A DNA stretch of 64,000 nt from Pseudooctadecabacter jejudonensis (GCF_900172275.1 NZ_FWFT01000005.1:124001-188000), one strand, 5' to 3'. Shown: positions 8,822 to 18,362, numbered from the stretch's first letter. A program made the numbers and translations. The notes: generated by a model not told the origin, from the sequence alone.

Positions 8822-9610
8822 GTGACCGCGTCAGGTGACGGTACTGTAGGCAAAGCGTTGGACGTCCTCGATCAGGTTGCGTCCTTCGGACGGCCTGTGC
8901 GTTTTACCGAACTTCTGGAACACTCGCCCTTTCCCAAGGCGACGTTGTACCGGTTCGTGCAAACGCTGACGAATCAACGGATGTTGTCGTTTGATCCAGA
9001 CCGCGGGACGTACGCGCCCGGCGTGCGTCTGGTGCGCCTGGCCCATGCGGCGTGGCAAACAGCATCACTTGCGCCGATCGCCCGCGATGAGATTGACGCG
9101 CTTTCGGCTGAGGTCGGTGAAACGGTGCATCTGGCGCAGCTGGATCATGCGCAGGTGATTTACGTCGACAAACGCAATGCCGCCGAACCGGTGCAGATGT
9201 TCAGCCAGTCCGGCAAGGTCGGTCCTGCCTATTGCACCGGAGTGGGCAAAGCGATGATGGCCTATCTGCCTGAGGCCGCGTTGCACGATGTCTTGGGCCA
9301 GCAAAGCTATCATCAGTTCACTCCCACGACGCACACATCCGCCGAAAGCCTACAGGCAGAGTTGGCCGACATTCGCGCCAATGGTTACGGGTTTGACCGC
9401 GAAGAACATGAGCCGGGCATCATCTGCGTGGCGGTGCCTATTCTGACCGACACCAATCGGGTGTTGGGGGCCTTATCCGTCACCAGCACCACAACCCGAA
9501 CAAACCTCGCGGGGCTGGAAAGCCTTGTCCCGCGCATTCAGACGACGGCGGACGCTATTTCGAAAGAAGCCAGCCAATGGCACTTTCCGGCGACTGTCAC
9601 CCCACACTAA
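8822..9610 (+). CDS. IclR-family transcriptional regulator of the galactoside locus
   Basis: A 262-residue IclR-type regulator. The N-terminal winged helix-turn-helix is seen in ALDVLDQVASFGRPVRFTEL and FPKATLYRFVQTL (about residues 12-50). The C-terminal effector domain has GKVGPAYCTGVGKAMMAYLP and ICVAVPI, as in the family. The start is GTG, seven bases after a GGAGG. Divergent from the binding-protein gene and 14 bases upstream of the transporter ATPase gene, so it probably controls both arms of the locus, often as a repressor released by a sugar or sugar acid. The ligand is not deducible from sequence; 2-keto-3-deoxygalactonate is one candidate. Confidence 0.9.
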   Translation: MTASGDGTVGKALDVLDQVASFGRPVRFTELLEHSPFPKATLYRFVQTLTNQRMLSFDPDRGTYAPGVRLVRLAHAAWQTASLAPIARDEIDALSAEVGETVHLAQLDHAQVIYVDKRNAAEPVQMFSQSGKVGPAYCTGVGKAMMAYLPEAALHDVLGQQSYHQFTPTTHTSAESLQAELADIRANGYGFDREEHEPGIICVAVPILTDTNRVLGALSVTSTTTRTNLAGLESLVPRIQTTADAISKEASQWHFPATVTPH

Positions 9611-9624
9611 GAAAAGGAAAGCCC

Positions 9625-10686
<1,062 letters not shown>

Positions 10687-10693
10687 CGGGTGG

Positions 10694-10738
10694 CCAGACT
10701 TTTCAAAAAGTCTGGTGTCAAATTCTTGGAAGAATTTG
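10694..10738. repeat. Tandem AT-rich hairpins
   Basis: Two perfect stems: CCAGACTTTT/AAAAGTCTGG with a two-base loop (10694-10715), then CAAATTCTT/AAGAATTTG with a two-base loop (10719-10738). Related hairpins after other genes lie at 21836-21881, 39832-39878, 53818-53841 and 62008-62054. They precede the terminator of the ATPase gene. Confidence 0.7.
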
Positions 10739-10770
10739 GGCCCTGTGACTGATCGCAGGGCCCTTCCTTT
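10738..10770 (+). terminator. Rho-independent terminator of the ATPase transcript
   Basis: Stem GGGCCCTG/CAGGGCCC with a ten-base loop, followed by TTCCTTTT. It ends at the soeC stop codon, between convergent transcripts, and could act in both directions, though only the plus direction has a T-rich tail. Confidence 0.75.
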
Positions 10771-11666
10771 TAGCGTTTGCCGTAGTAGAGGCCCACGACA
10801 TGTTCGGCCTGTGCAAAAAACAGCCAGCGGGCCGCGAACACGCCGACAAGGTGGCTGATAACAGCAAGTGCCGCCAGAACATGGTCGGCGGTGCCAGACA
10901 CGCTGGCAAGTTGCGTCAAAGCCAGCAGCACAATCGGCGCCACGACCATCAATCCCATCGCCACGATGCGCAGTTTGGCCGCATGTTTGCGGCCAATGAC
11001 GTAGACGAATTCCTTCAGCAGATAATTCGTGCCGGTGTGGGGCGGCTCAAATGCGCGGACGGTGCCGCGATCACCCAAGCCGGTGGCGGTGCCCATATCG
11101 GTGCCGGAGGCTTCCAACGCTTTGTCGCCCACCACCCAGTGGGCCAGTTGCGCCAGTGCCGCAAGGATCAGCAACGGGATGGCCAGCGTCACCTGACCGG
11201 CCAGCAGCGCGCCACCGGCGATGCAAATGCTAAGAAACATCGCGGGTGTGGTTATATTGTGCCAGCGCGGTACGGTCTTGAACTGGGTATAGATCATCGC
11301 GGTGGTGAACACGGTCAACACCGACAACACGGCACCCACAACGCCCAGCACGGTCCAATGCGTGCCCAAAAAGATCGCGCCGATCGCATAAAGACCCATC
11401 ACCAGCAGTGCCACGACCGCACAGATGCCTTCACGGCTAAGCCAGCTGGACCGCCATTGTTTGAATGCCTTCAGCGCCCGTTCGGGACGGCCCAGGTGGA
11501 ACGTAGACGAGATCAGCCCGCCCACGGCCAGCGCATAGGCAATGAAAAACCAGATGAACGCGCCCATGCCGGTGGGTTGCAACACGCCCAGCCCTAGAAA
11601 AGCCAACAGGCCAAAGCCCAGGCCAGACAGGGTGGAAAAGAGGATAACGGAGGGTGCGGGATGCAT
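10770..11666 (-). CDS. soeC: SoeC-like membrane anchor of sulfite dehydrogenase (DmsC family)
   Basis: Integral membrane subunit of the DmsC/NrfD-type, 298 residues with about eight hydrophobic segments, starting MHPAPSVILFSTLSGLGFG. It would anchor the SoeAB dehydrogenase on the cytoplasmic face of the membrane and pass electrons to the quinone pool. Conserved-looking stretches are STFHLGRPERALKAF in a loop after the second segment and FGYVIGRKHA-like FVYVIGRKHAAKLR later. Its ATG overlaps the soeB stop as TAATG. The family call is firm. The SoeC identity is inferred from the cluster with xsc, pta, ackA and a sulfite-exporter type gene; DMSO reductase anchors look similar. Confidence 0.82.
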   Translation of the reverse strand: MHPAPSVILFSTLSGLGFGLLAFLGLGVLQPTGMGAFIWFFIAYALAVGGLISSTFHLGRPERALKAFKQWRSSWLSREGICAVVALLVMGLYAIGAIFLGTHWTVLGVVGAVLSVLTVFTTAMIYTQFKTVPRWHNITTPAMFLSICIAGGALLAGQVTLAIPLLILAALAQLAHWVVGDKALEASGTDMGTATGLGDRGTVRAFEPPHTGTNYLLKEFVYVIGRKHAAKLRIVAMGLMVVAPIVLLALTQLASVSGTADHVLAALAVISHLVGVFAARWLFFAQAEHVVGLYYGKR

Positions 11667-12436
11667 TAGGACTTACCTCCTGGCATTGTGGTGAGGGCTT
11701 TGTCGAGCCAGCCGAGGAACCCTGTGGGTTCTGCTGCGACGGGTTCAAGAAATGGGGCGAGGATGTCGACGTCTTCGCTGCGGTCGCGGTCTTTGGGACG
11801 CGGGGGCAGGTATTTGTTCACCGGCTTGGTGCCCATTTCAGGCATCAGATCCATTCCGCCACGTTCAGCGGTCAGTTTGCTGACGTTGCTGTCCGGGTCT
11901 GCGAAATCCCCGAAATGCCGCGCACCGGCGGGGCAGGTGCGCACGCAGGCGGGTTCGCGGTCTTCTTCGGGCAGGTTTTCGTTATAGATGCGGTCGACGC
12001 ACAAGGTGCATTTCTTCATCACCTTTTCGACTGCGTCCATTTCGCGGGCCCCATAGGGGCAAGCCCAGGCGCACAACCCGCACCCGATACAATCCGCCTC
12101 ATTCACCAGCACGATGCCATCTTCGACACGTTTGTAGCTGGCGCCCGTGGGGCAGACGGTGACGCAGGGCGCGTCTTCGCAGTGCAGGCAGGATTTGGGG
12201 AAGTGGATGAGTTGGGCGGGCGCGTCGTTCGCGGGCTGCACCTCATAGGAGTGTACACGGTTGAGGAACGTGCCTGAGGGGTTGGCGCCATAAGCGTCGG
12301 TGTCGGCCAGAGGTGCACCATAGTTTTCGGTGTTCCAGCCTTTGCAGGAGATCACGCACGCGTGGCAGCCGACACAGGTGTCGAGGTCGATCACTAGGCC
12401 GAGTTTGCGGTCAGTTGAAGTGGGCAATGTGGTCAT
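11666..12436 (-). CDS. soeB: SoeB-like iron-sulfur subunit of sulfite dehydrogenase
   Basis: Electron-transfer subunit with four 4Fe-4S clusters, 256 residues. All four cysteine groups are seen: CVGCHACVISC, CLHCEDAPCVTVC, CIGCGLCAWAC and the split fourth group KCTLCVDR with ACVRTCPAG. It carries electrons from the SoeA molybdenum site to the SoeC quinone site. There is no signal peptide, so the complex faces the cytoplasm. It starts MTTLPTSTDRKLGLVIDLD; the ATG overlaps the stop codon of the small membrane protein gene as ATGA, and no clear ribosome-binding site precedes it, which fits translational coupling. A 36-base repeat lies just upstream, within the preceding gene. Confidence 0.88.
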   Translation of the reverse strand: MTTLPTSTDRKLGLVIDLDTCVGCHACVISCKGWNTENYGAPLADTDAYGANPSGTFLNRVHSYEVQPANDAPAQLIHFPKSCLHCEDAPCVTVCPTGASYKRVEDGIVLVNEADCIGCGLCAWACPYGAREMDAVEKVMKKCTLCVDRIYNENLPEEDREPACVRTCPAGARHFGDFADPDSNVSKLTAERGGMDLMPEMGTKPVNKYLPPRPKDRDRSEDVDILAPFLEPVAAEPTGFLGWLDKALTTMPGGKS

Positions 12437-12663
12437 GAGACACCGTATGGTTTGTGTATGGCTGGCGTATGGCTCGCGTATGGCTGGGTGGCCATATGAC
12501 GGAGGGTGGCGTGCGGGGCAGACCGACCCTCCGGGGGGAGTTTTTCGGGCCAGATGAAGGTGATCGGTTCTTCTGCGTCGCGGTCCCATGTGGCCACAAA
12601 CCAGATGAAGGATCCGATCATCACCGCAAGGGCCGCAAAGATCAGGGCGAGGGTTTTATTCAT
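12433..12663 (-). CDS. Small single-pass membrane protein between soeA and soeB
   Basis: A 76-residue protein of unknown function. Residues 4-25 form one hydrophobic segment (LALIFAALAVMIGSFIWFV), followed by the acidic WDRDAEE. Residues 36-42 are encoded by a dispersed 22-base repeat and residues 61-72 by a 36-base repeat found again at 38355, so about the last 40 residues look like translated intergenic DNA. Both ends overlap neighbours by ATGA: the soeA stop and the soeB start. The gene is therefore coupled into the dehydrogenase operon. It may be a small accessory or assembly subunit; that is inference from position. The ancestral protein probably ended near residue 30. Confidence 0.7.
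   Translation of the reverse strand: MNKTLALIFAALAVMIGSFIWFVATWDRDAEEPITFIWPEKLPPEGRSAPHATLRHMATQPYASHTPAIHKPYGVS
12448..12483. repeat. 36-base repeat with 11-base period, copy 1
   Basis: GTATGG recurs four times at exactly 11-base steps, starting at 12445. A 36-base stretch here matches 38355-38390 at 34 of 36 positions. Both copies lie a short way upstream of a minus-strand start codon (soeB here, chorismate mutase there). Confidence 0.8.
12538..12559 (-). repeat. 22-base 3'-end repeat, copy B, inside a coding region
   Basis: Same element as at 907-928, 39890-39911 and 56843-56864, but here it is read through in the small membrane protein gene and encodes the residues around TFIWPEKL. The other copies sit 10-13 bases beyond stop codons. 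Confidence 0.75.
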
Positions 12664-15497
12664 TTGCCCACCTTCCATGTCAGGTCCTTTGGCCCTTTGG
12701 ACACGGGGGCGGCCTGCGGATCGAAGGCGGGCTGGGATTGCTGGCCTTTGGGTGCTGTCGTTTTTTCGATTTTGACACGCAGGTCGAACCAAGCGGCCTG
12801 ACCTGTGATCGGGTCGGAGTTGGACCAGCGCATACCGTCGTCCTGTTCGGGCAGAAGTTCATGGATCAGGTGGTTCAGCAGGAACCCTTTCGTGGTCTCA
12901 GGCGCGTCGTTGTCCAGCGCCCAGGCGCCTTTGCGCTTGCCGATGGCGTTCCATGTCCAGACGGTATTTTCATTGAGCGCGGCCATGTGGGCCACAGGCA
13001 CTGTAATGACACCTGTAGGAGAGGTGACTTTGGCCCAGTCGCCTTCGGCAAAGCCGTGCTCATCCCAGATTTTCGTGGGCACGTAGAGAGGATTCACACC
13101 GTGGATCTGCCGCAGCCAAGCGTTTTGCGTGCCCCAGCTGTGATACATTGCCATCGGACGTTGGGTCAGCGCGTGGACGTTATATTCGGACGTGTCTGTC
13201 CTCTCATCCGACAAGGGGGCGTACCAGATGGGCAGCGGGTCCATCGTGTCCTTGATGCGGGCGCGCAGATGATCTGGCGGTTGCACGCGCCCGACGCCTT
13301 CGGCGGCCAGCTGCATCCGGCGCAGGGGTTCGACGTAGGGCGTGAAGATATAGGGTTGGGGGCTGTCAAAGAACGACATCTCCACCGCCCAATCCTGATA
13401 GGCCATGTTGAACGGTTTGTAGTAGGCCGCCTCTTCGGGGACGTGGCTCATCCAGAAGCCGCCGTTTTTAATATAGGCGTCAAGCTGCGCTTCATTCGGC
13501 TGGCCGCGGCCTTCGGTCAGGCCGTTCTCGCCCATGCGCCAACCGGCCAGCGGGCCCACGCCAGGGCGGCGCATGTGGTTGGTGATGTAGTCGGCGTAGT
13601 CGTCGTATTTTTGGCTGCCGTCTTCGTTCACAAAGCCGGGCAGGCCAAGGCGGGCGCCCAGATCACACAGCACGGATTGGAAGCCGCGCACGTCGCGGTC
13701 AGGTTCCACCACGGGCCAGCGGATGGCGTCGGCCACGGCGTCGGCCTCACAGATCGGACGATCAAGGAGCGATATACAATCGTGACGTTCCAGGTAGGTG
13801 GTATCTGGCAGGATCAGGTCCGCAAAGGCCACCATTTCGGACGAATAGGCATCCGAATAAATGATGCGCGGGATGACGTATTCGCCGGTTTCATCATCCG
13901 TGTCGGTCAACATCTCCATCACCGCTTTGGTGTTCATGGAGGAGTTCCACGACATGTTGGCCATATACATGAACAAGGTGTCGATTTTGTAGGGATCGCC
14001 TGCGTGGGCGTTGGCGATGACCATGTGCATCATGCCGTGGGACGACAGGGGATTTTCCCACGTGAAGGCTTTGTCGATCCGCACGGCCGAGCCGTCGTCT
14101 TTGACCAACAGATCATCGGGCCCATGGGTGAAGCCCAAATGTGGGCCGTCCAGCGCCTCCCCAGGGGTGACTTTGCCATGGGGTTTGGGGTGGGCTGTTG
14201 CGGGCTTGGGGTAGGGCGGTTTGAACCGCATGCCGCCGGGTGTTTCTACGGCACCGAGGACGATTTGCAGCGTGTGCAGTGCGCGGCAGGTTTGGAAGCC
14301 GTTGGAATGCGCGGAAATCCCGCGCATGGCGTGCATGGAGACTGGGCGGCCCACCATTTTGTCGTGCTTTTTGCCGCGGAAATCTGTCCACGGGCGGTCC
14401 AGTTCGATGGCTTCGTCAAAGGCCACGCGCGCCATATCGGCGGCGAGACGTTTGATGCGGCTGGCTTCGATGCCGGTTTGCGCGGCGACGTTTTCCGGCG
14501 CGTATTTTACATCGAGGAACCGTTCAGCCATCAAGTGGAAGACGGGGCGGTGGGTGACGCCAGCGTGGCGGTGGGTGGCGCGCAGGTCAGGTTCCACGCC
14601 TTCACCGTTCCACGGGGCCAGATCCCCGGTGCGGCTGTCGATGACAAGCGGCTGGCCGTCACTGTCCCGCAGCAGCAGGCCTTGTTGATCGCTGGCGGGG
14701 TCTTCGTTGACCAGACACGACGCGTTGGTGAAGCGGGCAAGGTAGTCAAGGTCAAGCTTGCCGGCCTTAAACAGCTCATGGATCAGCGACATGATCAGAA
14801 GGCCGTCGGTGCCGGGCGTGATGCCGAACCAATCGTCGGCCACCGCGTTGTAGCCAGAGCGGATTGGGTTCACGCCCACAACACGAGCGCCGCGGGCTTT
14901 GATCTTGCCGATGCCCATTTTGATGGGGTTGCTGTCGTGGTCTTCGGCGACCCCGAACAACACGAACATCTTGGTGTGGTCCCAATCGGGCTGTCCGAAT
15001 TCCCAGAACGCGCCGCCCATGGTGTAGATGCCAGCGGCGGCCATGTTCACGGAACAAAAGCCCCCGTGGGCTGCGTAGTTGGGCGTGCCGAAGCCCTGCG
15101 CCCAAAGCGACGTAAAGGATTGCGACTGGTCGCGGCCCGTGAAGAACGCCAGCTTTTCGGGGTGCTTTTCGCGGACGGGCTTTAGCCAGTCAGTGGCGAT
15201 TGTGAGGGCCTCTTCCCAAGAGATCTCTTCGAACTCACCCGATCCGCGAGGGCCGACACGTTTCAAAGGTGCCTTCAGGCGCGAGGGCGCGTTGACCTGC
15301 ATGATGCCCGCGCTGCCTTTGGCGCAAAGGACGCCCTGGTTCACGGGGTGGTCCTTGTTGCCCTCGATGTAGGCGACTTTGCCGTCTTTCATGTGGACGT
15401 TGATGCCGCAGCGGCAGGCGCACATGTAGCAGGTCGTTTTGCGGACCTCGTCCGAGACCTTGGGCGATGTGTCGAGGATCGGTTGATCTTTGGGCAT
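12660..15497 (-). CDS. soeA: SoeA-like molybdopterin catalytic subunit of sulfite dehydrogenase
   Basis: Molybdopterin-guanine-dinucleotide oxidoreductase of the DMSO reductase superfamily, 945 residues, expected to oxidise sulfite to sulfate in the cytoplasm. The N-terminal 4Fe-4S site is CYMCACRCG with a later Cys in NQGVLCAKG. A candidate molybdenum ligand is the Cys of HGGFCSVNMA. The last ~150 residues form the dinucleotide-binding domain (RPMAMYHSWGTQNAW, GDWAKVTSPTG). No twin-arginine signal is present, unlike periplasmic relatives. An AAAGGA lies before the chosen ATG. It sits between the TSUP permease gene and the small membrane protein. Formate dehydrogenase or thiosulfate/polysulfide reductase are look-alikes; the xsc-pta-ackA context favours SoeA. 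Confidence 0.85.
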   Translation of the reverse strand: MPKDQPILDTSPKVSDEVRKTTCYMCACRCGINVHMKDGKVAYIEGNKDHPVNQGVLCAKGSAGIMQVNAPSRLKAPLKRVGPRGSGEFEEISWEEALTIATDWLKPVREKHPEKLAFFTGRDQSQSFTSLWAQGFGTPNYAAHGGFCSVNMAAAGIYTMGGAFWEFGQPDWDHTKMFVLFGVAEDHDSNPIKMGIGKIKARGARVVGVNPIRSGYNAVADDWFGITPGTDGLLIMSLIHELFKAGKLDLDYLARFTNASCLVNEDPASDQQGLLLRDSDGQPLVIDSRTGDLAPWNGEGVEPDLRATHRHAGVTHRPVFHLMAERFLDVKYAPENVAAQTGIEASRIKRLAADMARVAFDEAIELDRPWTDFRGKKHDKMVGRPVSMHAMRGISAHSNGFQTCRALHTLQIVLGAVETPGGMRFKPPYPKPATAHPKPHGKVTPGEALDGPHLGFTHGPDDLLVKDDGSAVRIDKAFTWENPLSSHGMMHMVIANAHAGDPYKIDTLFMYMANMSWNSSMNTKAVMEMLTDTDDETGEYVIPRIIYSDAYSSEMVAFADLILPDTTYLERHDCISLLDRPICEADAVADAIRWPVVEPDRDVRGFQSVLCDLGARLGLPGFVNEDGSQKYDDYADYITNHMRRPGVGPLAGWRMGENGLTEGRGQPNEAQLDAYIKNGGFWMSHVPEEAAYYKPFNMAYQDWAVEMSFFDSPQPYIFTPYVEPLRRMQLAAEGVGRVQPPDHLRARIKDTMDPLPIWYAPLSDERTDTSEYNVHALTQRPMAMYHSWGTQNAWLRQIHGVNPLYVPTKIWDEHGFAEGDWAKVTSPTGVITVPVAHMAALNENTVWTWNAIGKRKGAWALDNDAPETTKGFLLNHLIHELLPEQDDGMRWSNSDPITGQAAWFDLRVKIEKTTAPKGQQSQPAFDPQAAPVSKGPKDLTWKVGK

Positions 15498-15513
15498 GTC
15501 GTGTCCTTTCAGG

Positions 15514-16275
15514 TCAGGCGGCAAGGGTTCTGATCAGGCCGAGCAGGGCAAGGCCGATCAGCAGAAACAGGCAAAAAGGTTTGTAGTAGGGTTGCAGGCG
15601 TGGCGTGAAGAATTTTGTGCCAAGCCAGACGCCAAGAAGTGTCGGCGGAATAAGCGCCAGCCCCCGAAGGGCCGCGGTGCCGTCCATGGTGCCAAAGCCC
15701 AGCTGGATAAACAGGGAAAAGACGCCGGAGGCAAAGAGGTAAAGCACGAGTGTGCCGCGCATTGAGGCGGCGGCCGTGCCCAGTGACAACACATAAAGGG
15801 CGATCACCATGCCGCCCACATGGGCAAGGCCCGCCGCGATGCCCGCGACGATGCCCGCGACGACCGTGCCGCCGGGTGTGCGCAGGCCGGGAAACTGCAC
15901 CTTGAGAAGTTGCAGGACGGCCAGTGCCACGATCAACGCCAGCGCCACGATACGGGACGTCTCGACGGGCAATGACATCGTCAGCATCAGCCCCAACGGC
16001 CAACCGATGGTCGATCCGATGACCAGCAGCAGGGCGATGCGCCGGTCGGCATCGCGGATGCCTGCGCGGGCCATCAACAGGCTGGCGGACATTTCCAGAA
16101 ACCACAGAATGGGGATCAGCACGATGGGCGCAATGAAGGTCGCGGCGGAGGCCATCACCAGCGCCGACAGCGCAAAGCCTGAAAACCCACGCACGAGGCC
16201 CGCGACGAAGGTGATCGCCAGAAGGGCTAGAAATTCGCCAGCGGTGAATGCGGTAAGCGACAGCAGCCATTCCAT
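15514..16275 (-). CDS. TSUP (TauE/SafE) family permease, putative sulfite exporter
   Basis: Membrane protein of the sulfite/organosulfonate exporter family, 253 residues with about seven to eight membrane segments, two TSUP-type repeats (LLAITFVAGLVRGFSGF near the N-terminus and VAGIVAGIAAGLAHVGG in the middle). In taurine-degrading Paracoccus and relatives a protein of this type, TauZ, is proposed to export sulfite made by Xsc; here it is encoded between ackA and soeA, giving the cell both export and oxidation of sulfite. The ATG overlaps the ackA stop codon as TGATG; a GTG one codon upstream is an alternative. Transport of sulfite itself is inferred from position. Confidence 0.85.
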   Translation of the reverse strand: MEWLLSLTAFTAGEFLALLAITFVAGLVRGFSGFALSALVMASAATFIAPIVLIPILWFLEMSASLLMARAGIRDADRRIALLLVIGSTIGWPLGLMLTMSLPVETSRIVALALIVALAVLQLLKVQFPGLRTPGGTVVAGIVAGIAAGLAHVGGMVIALYVLSLGTAAASMRGTLVLYLFASGVFSLFIQLGFGTMDGTAALRGLALIPPTLLGVWLGTKFFTPRLQPYYKPFCLFLLIGLALLGLIRTLAA

Positions 16276-17348
16276 CACACCGCCCCAAGGGTCAGCGCAT
16301 CAAGGGCGATCTGACGTTCTTCTTGCGCTTTGACCACGTGCACAGGCACATCGCCAAGGAAGGCCAGATGGGCCATAATCCGGTCGCGGATCTTAGCGGA
16401 GTTTTCGCCGATGCCACCGGTGAAGGCCACGGCATCGAGGCCGCCCATGGCGACCACCGCTGATCCCGCGTGCCGTGCGGCCCAGTAGCAGAAATGATCA
16501 ACGGCGAAGTTGGCCTTGTCCGTATCGGCGGCCAGCAACAGGCGCATGTCGTTGGCCCCGCCCAATCCCTTGAGGCCGCTGTCTTTGTTCAGCCGCCGCG
16601 CGGCCTCATCCGGCCCGTGGATTTCGGCCATCCGCAGCACGGCCATGCCGTCAATCGCGCCGGACCGCGTGCCCATGGTCAGCCCGTCCAGGGGGGAATA
16701 GCCCATGGAGGTCGCAACAGACCGGCCGTTCTTGATCGCACAGAGCGACGCGCCAGACCCAAGGTGCAGCGCCAGCAGCCGTTTGGGTAGATCTGCGCCG
16801 AATTGCGTCACGATCCACGCATAGCTGAGGCCGTGGAACCCATAGCGTCGGATGCCCATCGCGCGGTCTTCGGCTGGGATTGCGTAGGTTGTGGCGACGT
16901 CGGGGTTGGTGGCGTGAAAGGCTGTCCCGAAGGATGCGTATTGCGCAAGGTCCGGGGCCAGCGATTGCAGCGCGCGAATGGCTGCAAGGTTGTTGGGGTT
17001 GTGCAGCGGGGCAAGCGGCGTTGCGGCCTCGATGCCCGCGATGACGTCATCGGTGACGCGGCAGGGTGCGACAAGCGTGGTGCCGCCGTGGACCACGCGG
17101 TGGGCGGCTGCTGTCAGGTTGGACAGGGCGACGCCTTGCGCGGCAAGGCTGGACAGGATCGCGGCTAGGGCCGTGTCGTGGTCAGGGGCGGCGATGTCTT
17201 TGTCATCGGTCCCAAGGTCCAGATGCGCCAACGGGCCGCCAATGCCGCTGACCTGACCGGCCAGGTGTTGGGTCAACGCGCCGTCTGGCCCTGTCTGGAA
17301 CAAGGCCACCTTGATCGATGAGGATCCGGCGTTGACGACAAGGATCAT
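16275..17348 (-). CDS. ackA: Acetate kinase
   Basis: Acetate kinase of the ASKHA fold, 357 residues, slightly shorter than the usual ~400. It interconverts acetyl phosphate and acetate with ADP/ATP. Seen: the start MILVVNAGSSSIKVALF, HRVVHGG with a conserved His-Arg pair, GTAFHATNP, RRYGFHGLSY, LHLGSGASLCAI, SMGYSPLDGLTMGTRSG and FTGGIGENSAKIR. Three bases separate it from pta. In this operon it can turn acetyl phosphate made by Xsc into acetate with ATP gain, as an alternative to the Pta route to acetyl-CoA. Many xsc operons have pta only, so the adjacent ackA is a notable addition. Confidence 0.95.
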   Translation of the reverse strand: MILVVNAGSSSIKVALFQTGPDGALTQHLAGQVSGIGGPLAHLDLGTDDKDIAAPDHDTALAAILSSLAAQGVALSNLTAAAHRVVHGGTTLVAPCRVTDDVIAGIEAATPLAPLHNPNNLAAIRALQSLAPDLAQYASFGTAFHATNPDVATTYAIPAEDRAMGIRRYGFHGLSYAWIVTQFGADLPKRLLALHLGSGASLCAIKNGRSVATSMGYSPLDGLTMGTRSGAIDGMAVLRMAEIHGPDEAARRLNKDSGLKGLGGANDMRLLLAADTDKANFAVDHFCYWAARHAGSAVVAMGGLDAVAFTGGIGENSAKIRDRIMAHLAFLGDVPVHVVKAQEERQIALDALTLGAV

Positions 17349-17351
17349 GCG

Positions 17352-18290
17352 CTAGCCTGCCGCCACGATTGCGCCAAGGGCGATGGAGGACAGGCGGGCC
17401 GCCGCCGGATCGGCGCGGGAGGTCAGAAGGATCGGAACCTTGGCGCCCATGACGATGCCACCGGCGCAGCCACCCGTCAGATAGACGAAGGATTTGAACA
17501 GCGCGTTGCCGCTGACAATATCCGGCACGATGATGGCGTCGGCACGCCCTGCCACGGGATCATCGGTGAGTTTCTTGGCCTGCACGGCCTTTGGCGACAT
17601 GATCAGATCAAAAGCGAGCGGGCCTGAGAAATCGGCGTCGTCGATGTTCTCCTCCGCCCAGTCGCGCAGGGCGCGGGCGTCCATGGACGAGGGCACGCTT
17701 TCGATGGCGGATTCTGTTGCGCTGAGAAACGCGACCTTAGGGCGGGTGTTGCCGATCTTGTGCAGCAGCTTAACCACCTCAACCGTCGCATCTTTGCGGG
17801 TATCTAGGTTAGGCGACACGTTGACGGCCGCATCGCTGATGGTGATGGCGCTGTCGCCTTTGGTGATGTGAAAGATGTGGACAAAGCGGCTTCCGGTGCG
17901 CAGGCCGTTGTCGCGGGACACTGCCGCGCGCATGAAGGCATCGGTGTGCAGCTGGCCTTTCATCAGAACGTCTGCGCGGCCCTCTCCGCAGGCTTTTGCC
18001 GCGGCCATCCCGCTTTCAATTTCGCCGTCGGCGTCGATGATTTCAAACCCAGAGATGTCCCAATCCAGCTTGGCGGCCTCATCCTCGATCATGTGGCGCT
18101 CGCCGGTGAAAAGCGGAACCATCATGTTGGCCTCAACGGCCTCTTTCGCGGCTTTCATGGGCAGGGGGGCACCCGCGCGGGCAATGGCCACGCGGGGGGA
18201 GGGCAAATCTTGGGCGAGTTTGATGATGTTTTGCGGTGCCTCAGCCACGGCGTCAGACAGAAATCCATCAGGCAAAAAACTCTGCGTCAT
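17352..18290 (-). CDS. pta: Phosphate acetyltransferase
   Basis: Phosphate acetyl/butyryltransferase family enzyme, 312 residues, the short single-domain type found beside xsc. It converts acetyl phosphate from Xsc to acetyl-CoA. Seen: ADVLMKGQLHTDAFMRAAVSRDNGLR, a conserved substrate-site region, HIFHITKGDSAITISDAAVN and the C-terminal PDIVSGNALFKSFVYLTGG that is typical of the family. The xsc gene ends 72 bases upstream, with a strong hairpin in the gap; ackA follows after three bases. Butyryltransferase activity cannot be excluded by sequence, but the neighbours make Pta the sound call. Confidence 0.92.
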   Translation of the reverse strand: MTQSFLPDGFLSDAVAEAPQNIIKLAQDLPSPRVAIARAGAPLPMKAAKEAVEANMMVPLFTGERHMIEDEAAKLDWDISGFEIIDADGEIESGMAAAKACGEGRADVLMKGQLHTDAFMRAAVSRDNGLRTGSRFVHIFHITKGDSAITISDAAVNVSPNLDTRKDATVEVVKLLHKIGNTRPKVAFLSATESAIESVPSSMDARALRDWAEENIDDADFSGPLAFDLIMSPKAVQAKKLTDDPVAGRADAIIVPDIVSGNALFKSFVYLTGGCAGGIVMGAKVPILLTSRADPAAARLSSIALGAIVAAG

Positions 18291-18313
18291 TGCGGTCCCC
18301 TTAAAAATGGTCG

Positions 18314-18344
18314 GGCCGAGGCGAGGGAGATCCCCGCCTCGGCC
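18314..18344 (-). terminator. Stem-loop between xsc and pta, possible partial terminator
   Basis: Perfect 10-base-pair stem GGCCGAGGCG/CGCCTCGGCC with further inner pairing. On the minus strand, the direction of transcription, it is followed eight or so bases later by TTTTT. It could stop part of the transcripts or protect the xsc message, giving more Xsc than Pta. Confidence 0.6.
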
Positions 18345-18362
18345 AATCTGTTCAGACAGACA

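Noticed and set aside
12738-15185. 815-residue open frame on the plus strand opposite soeA
   Set aside because: It mirrors the codon pattern of soeA on the other strand, has no domain, and soeA has clear cofactor motifs. Long antisense frames are usual in G+C-rich DNA.
15509-16288. 259-residue minus-strand frame overlapping the TSUP gene in another phase
   Set aside because: The TSUP phase gives a clean membrane protein; this phase gives Arg/His-rich sequence without hydrophobic segments.
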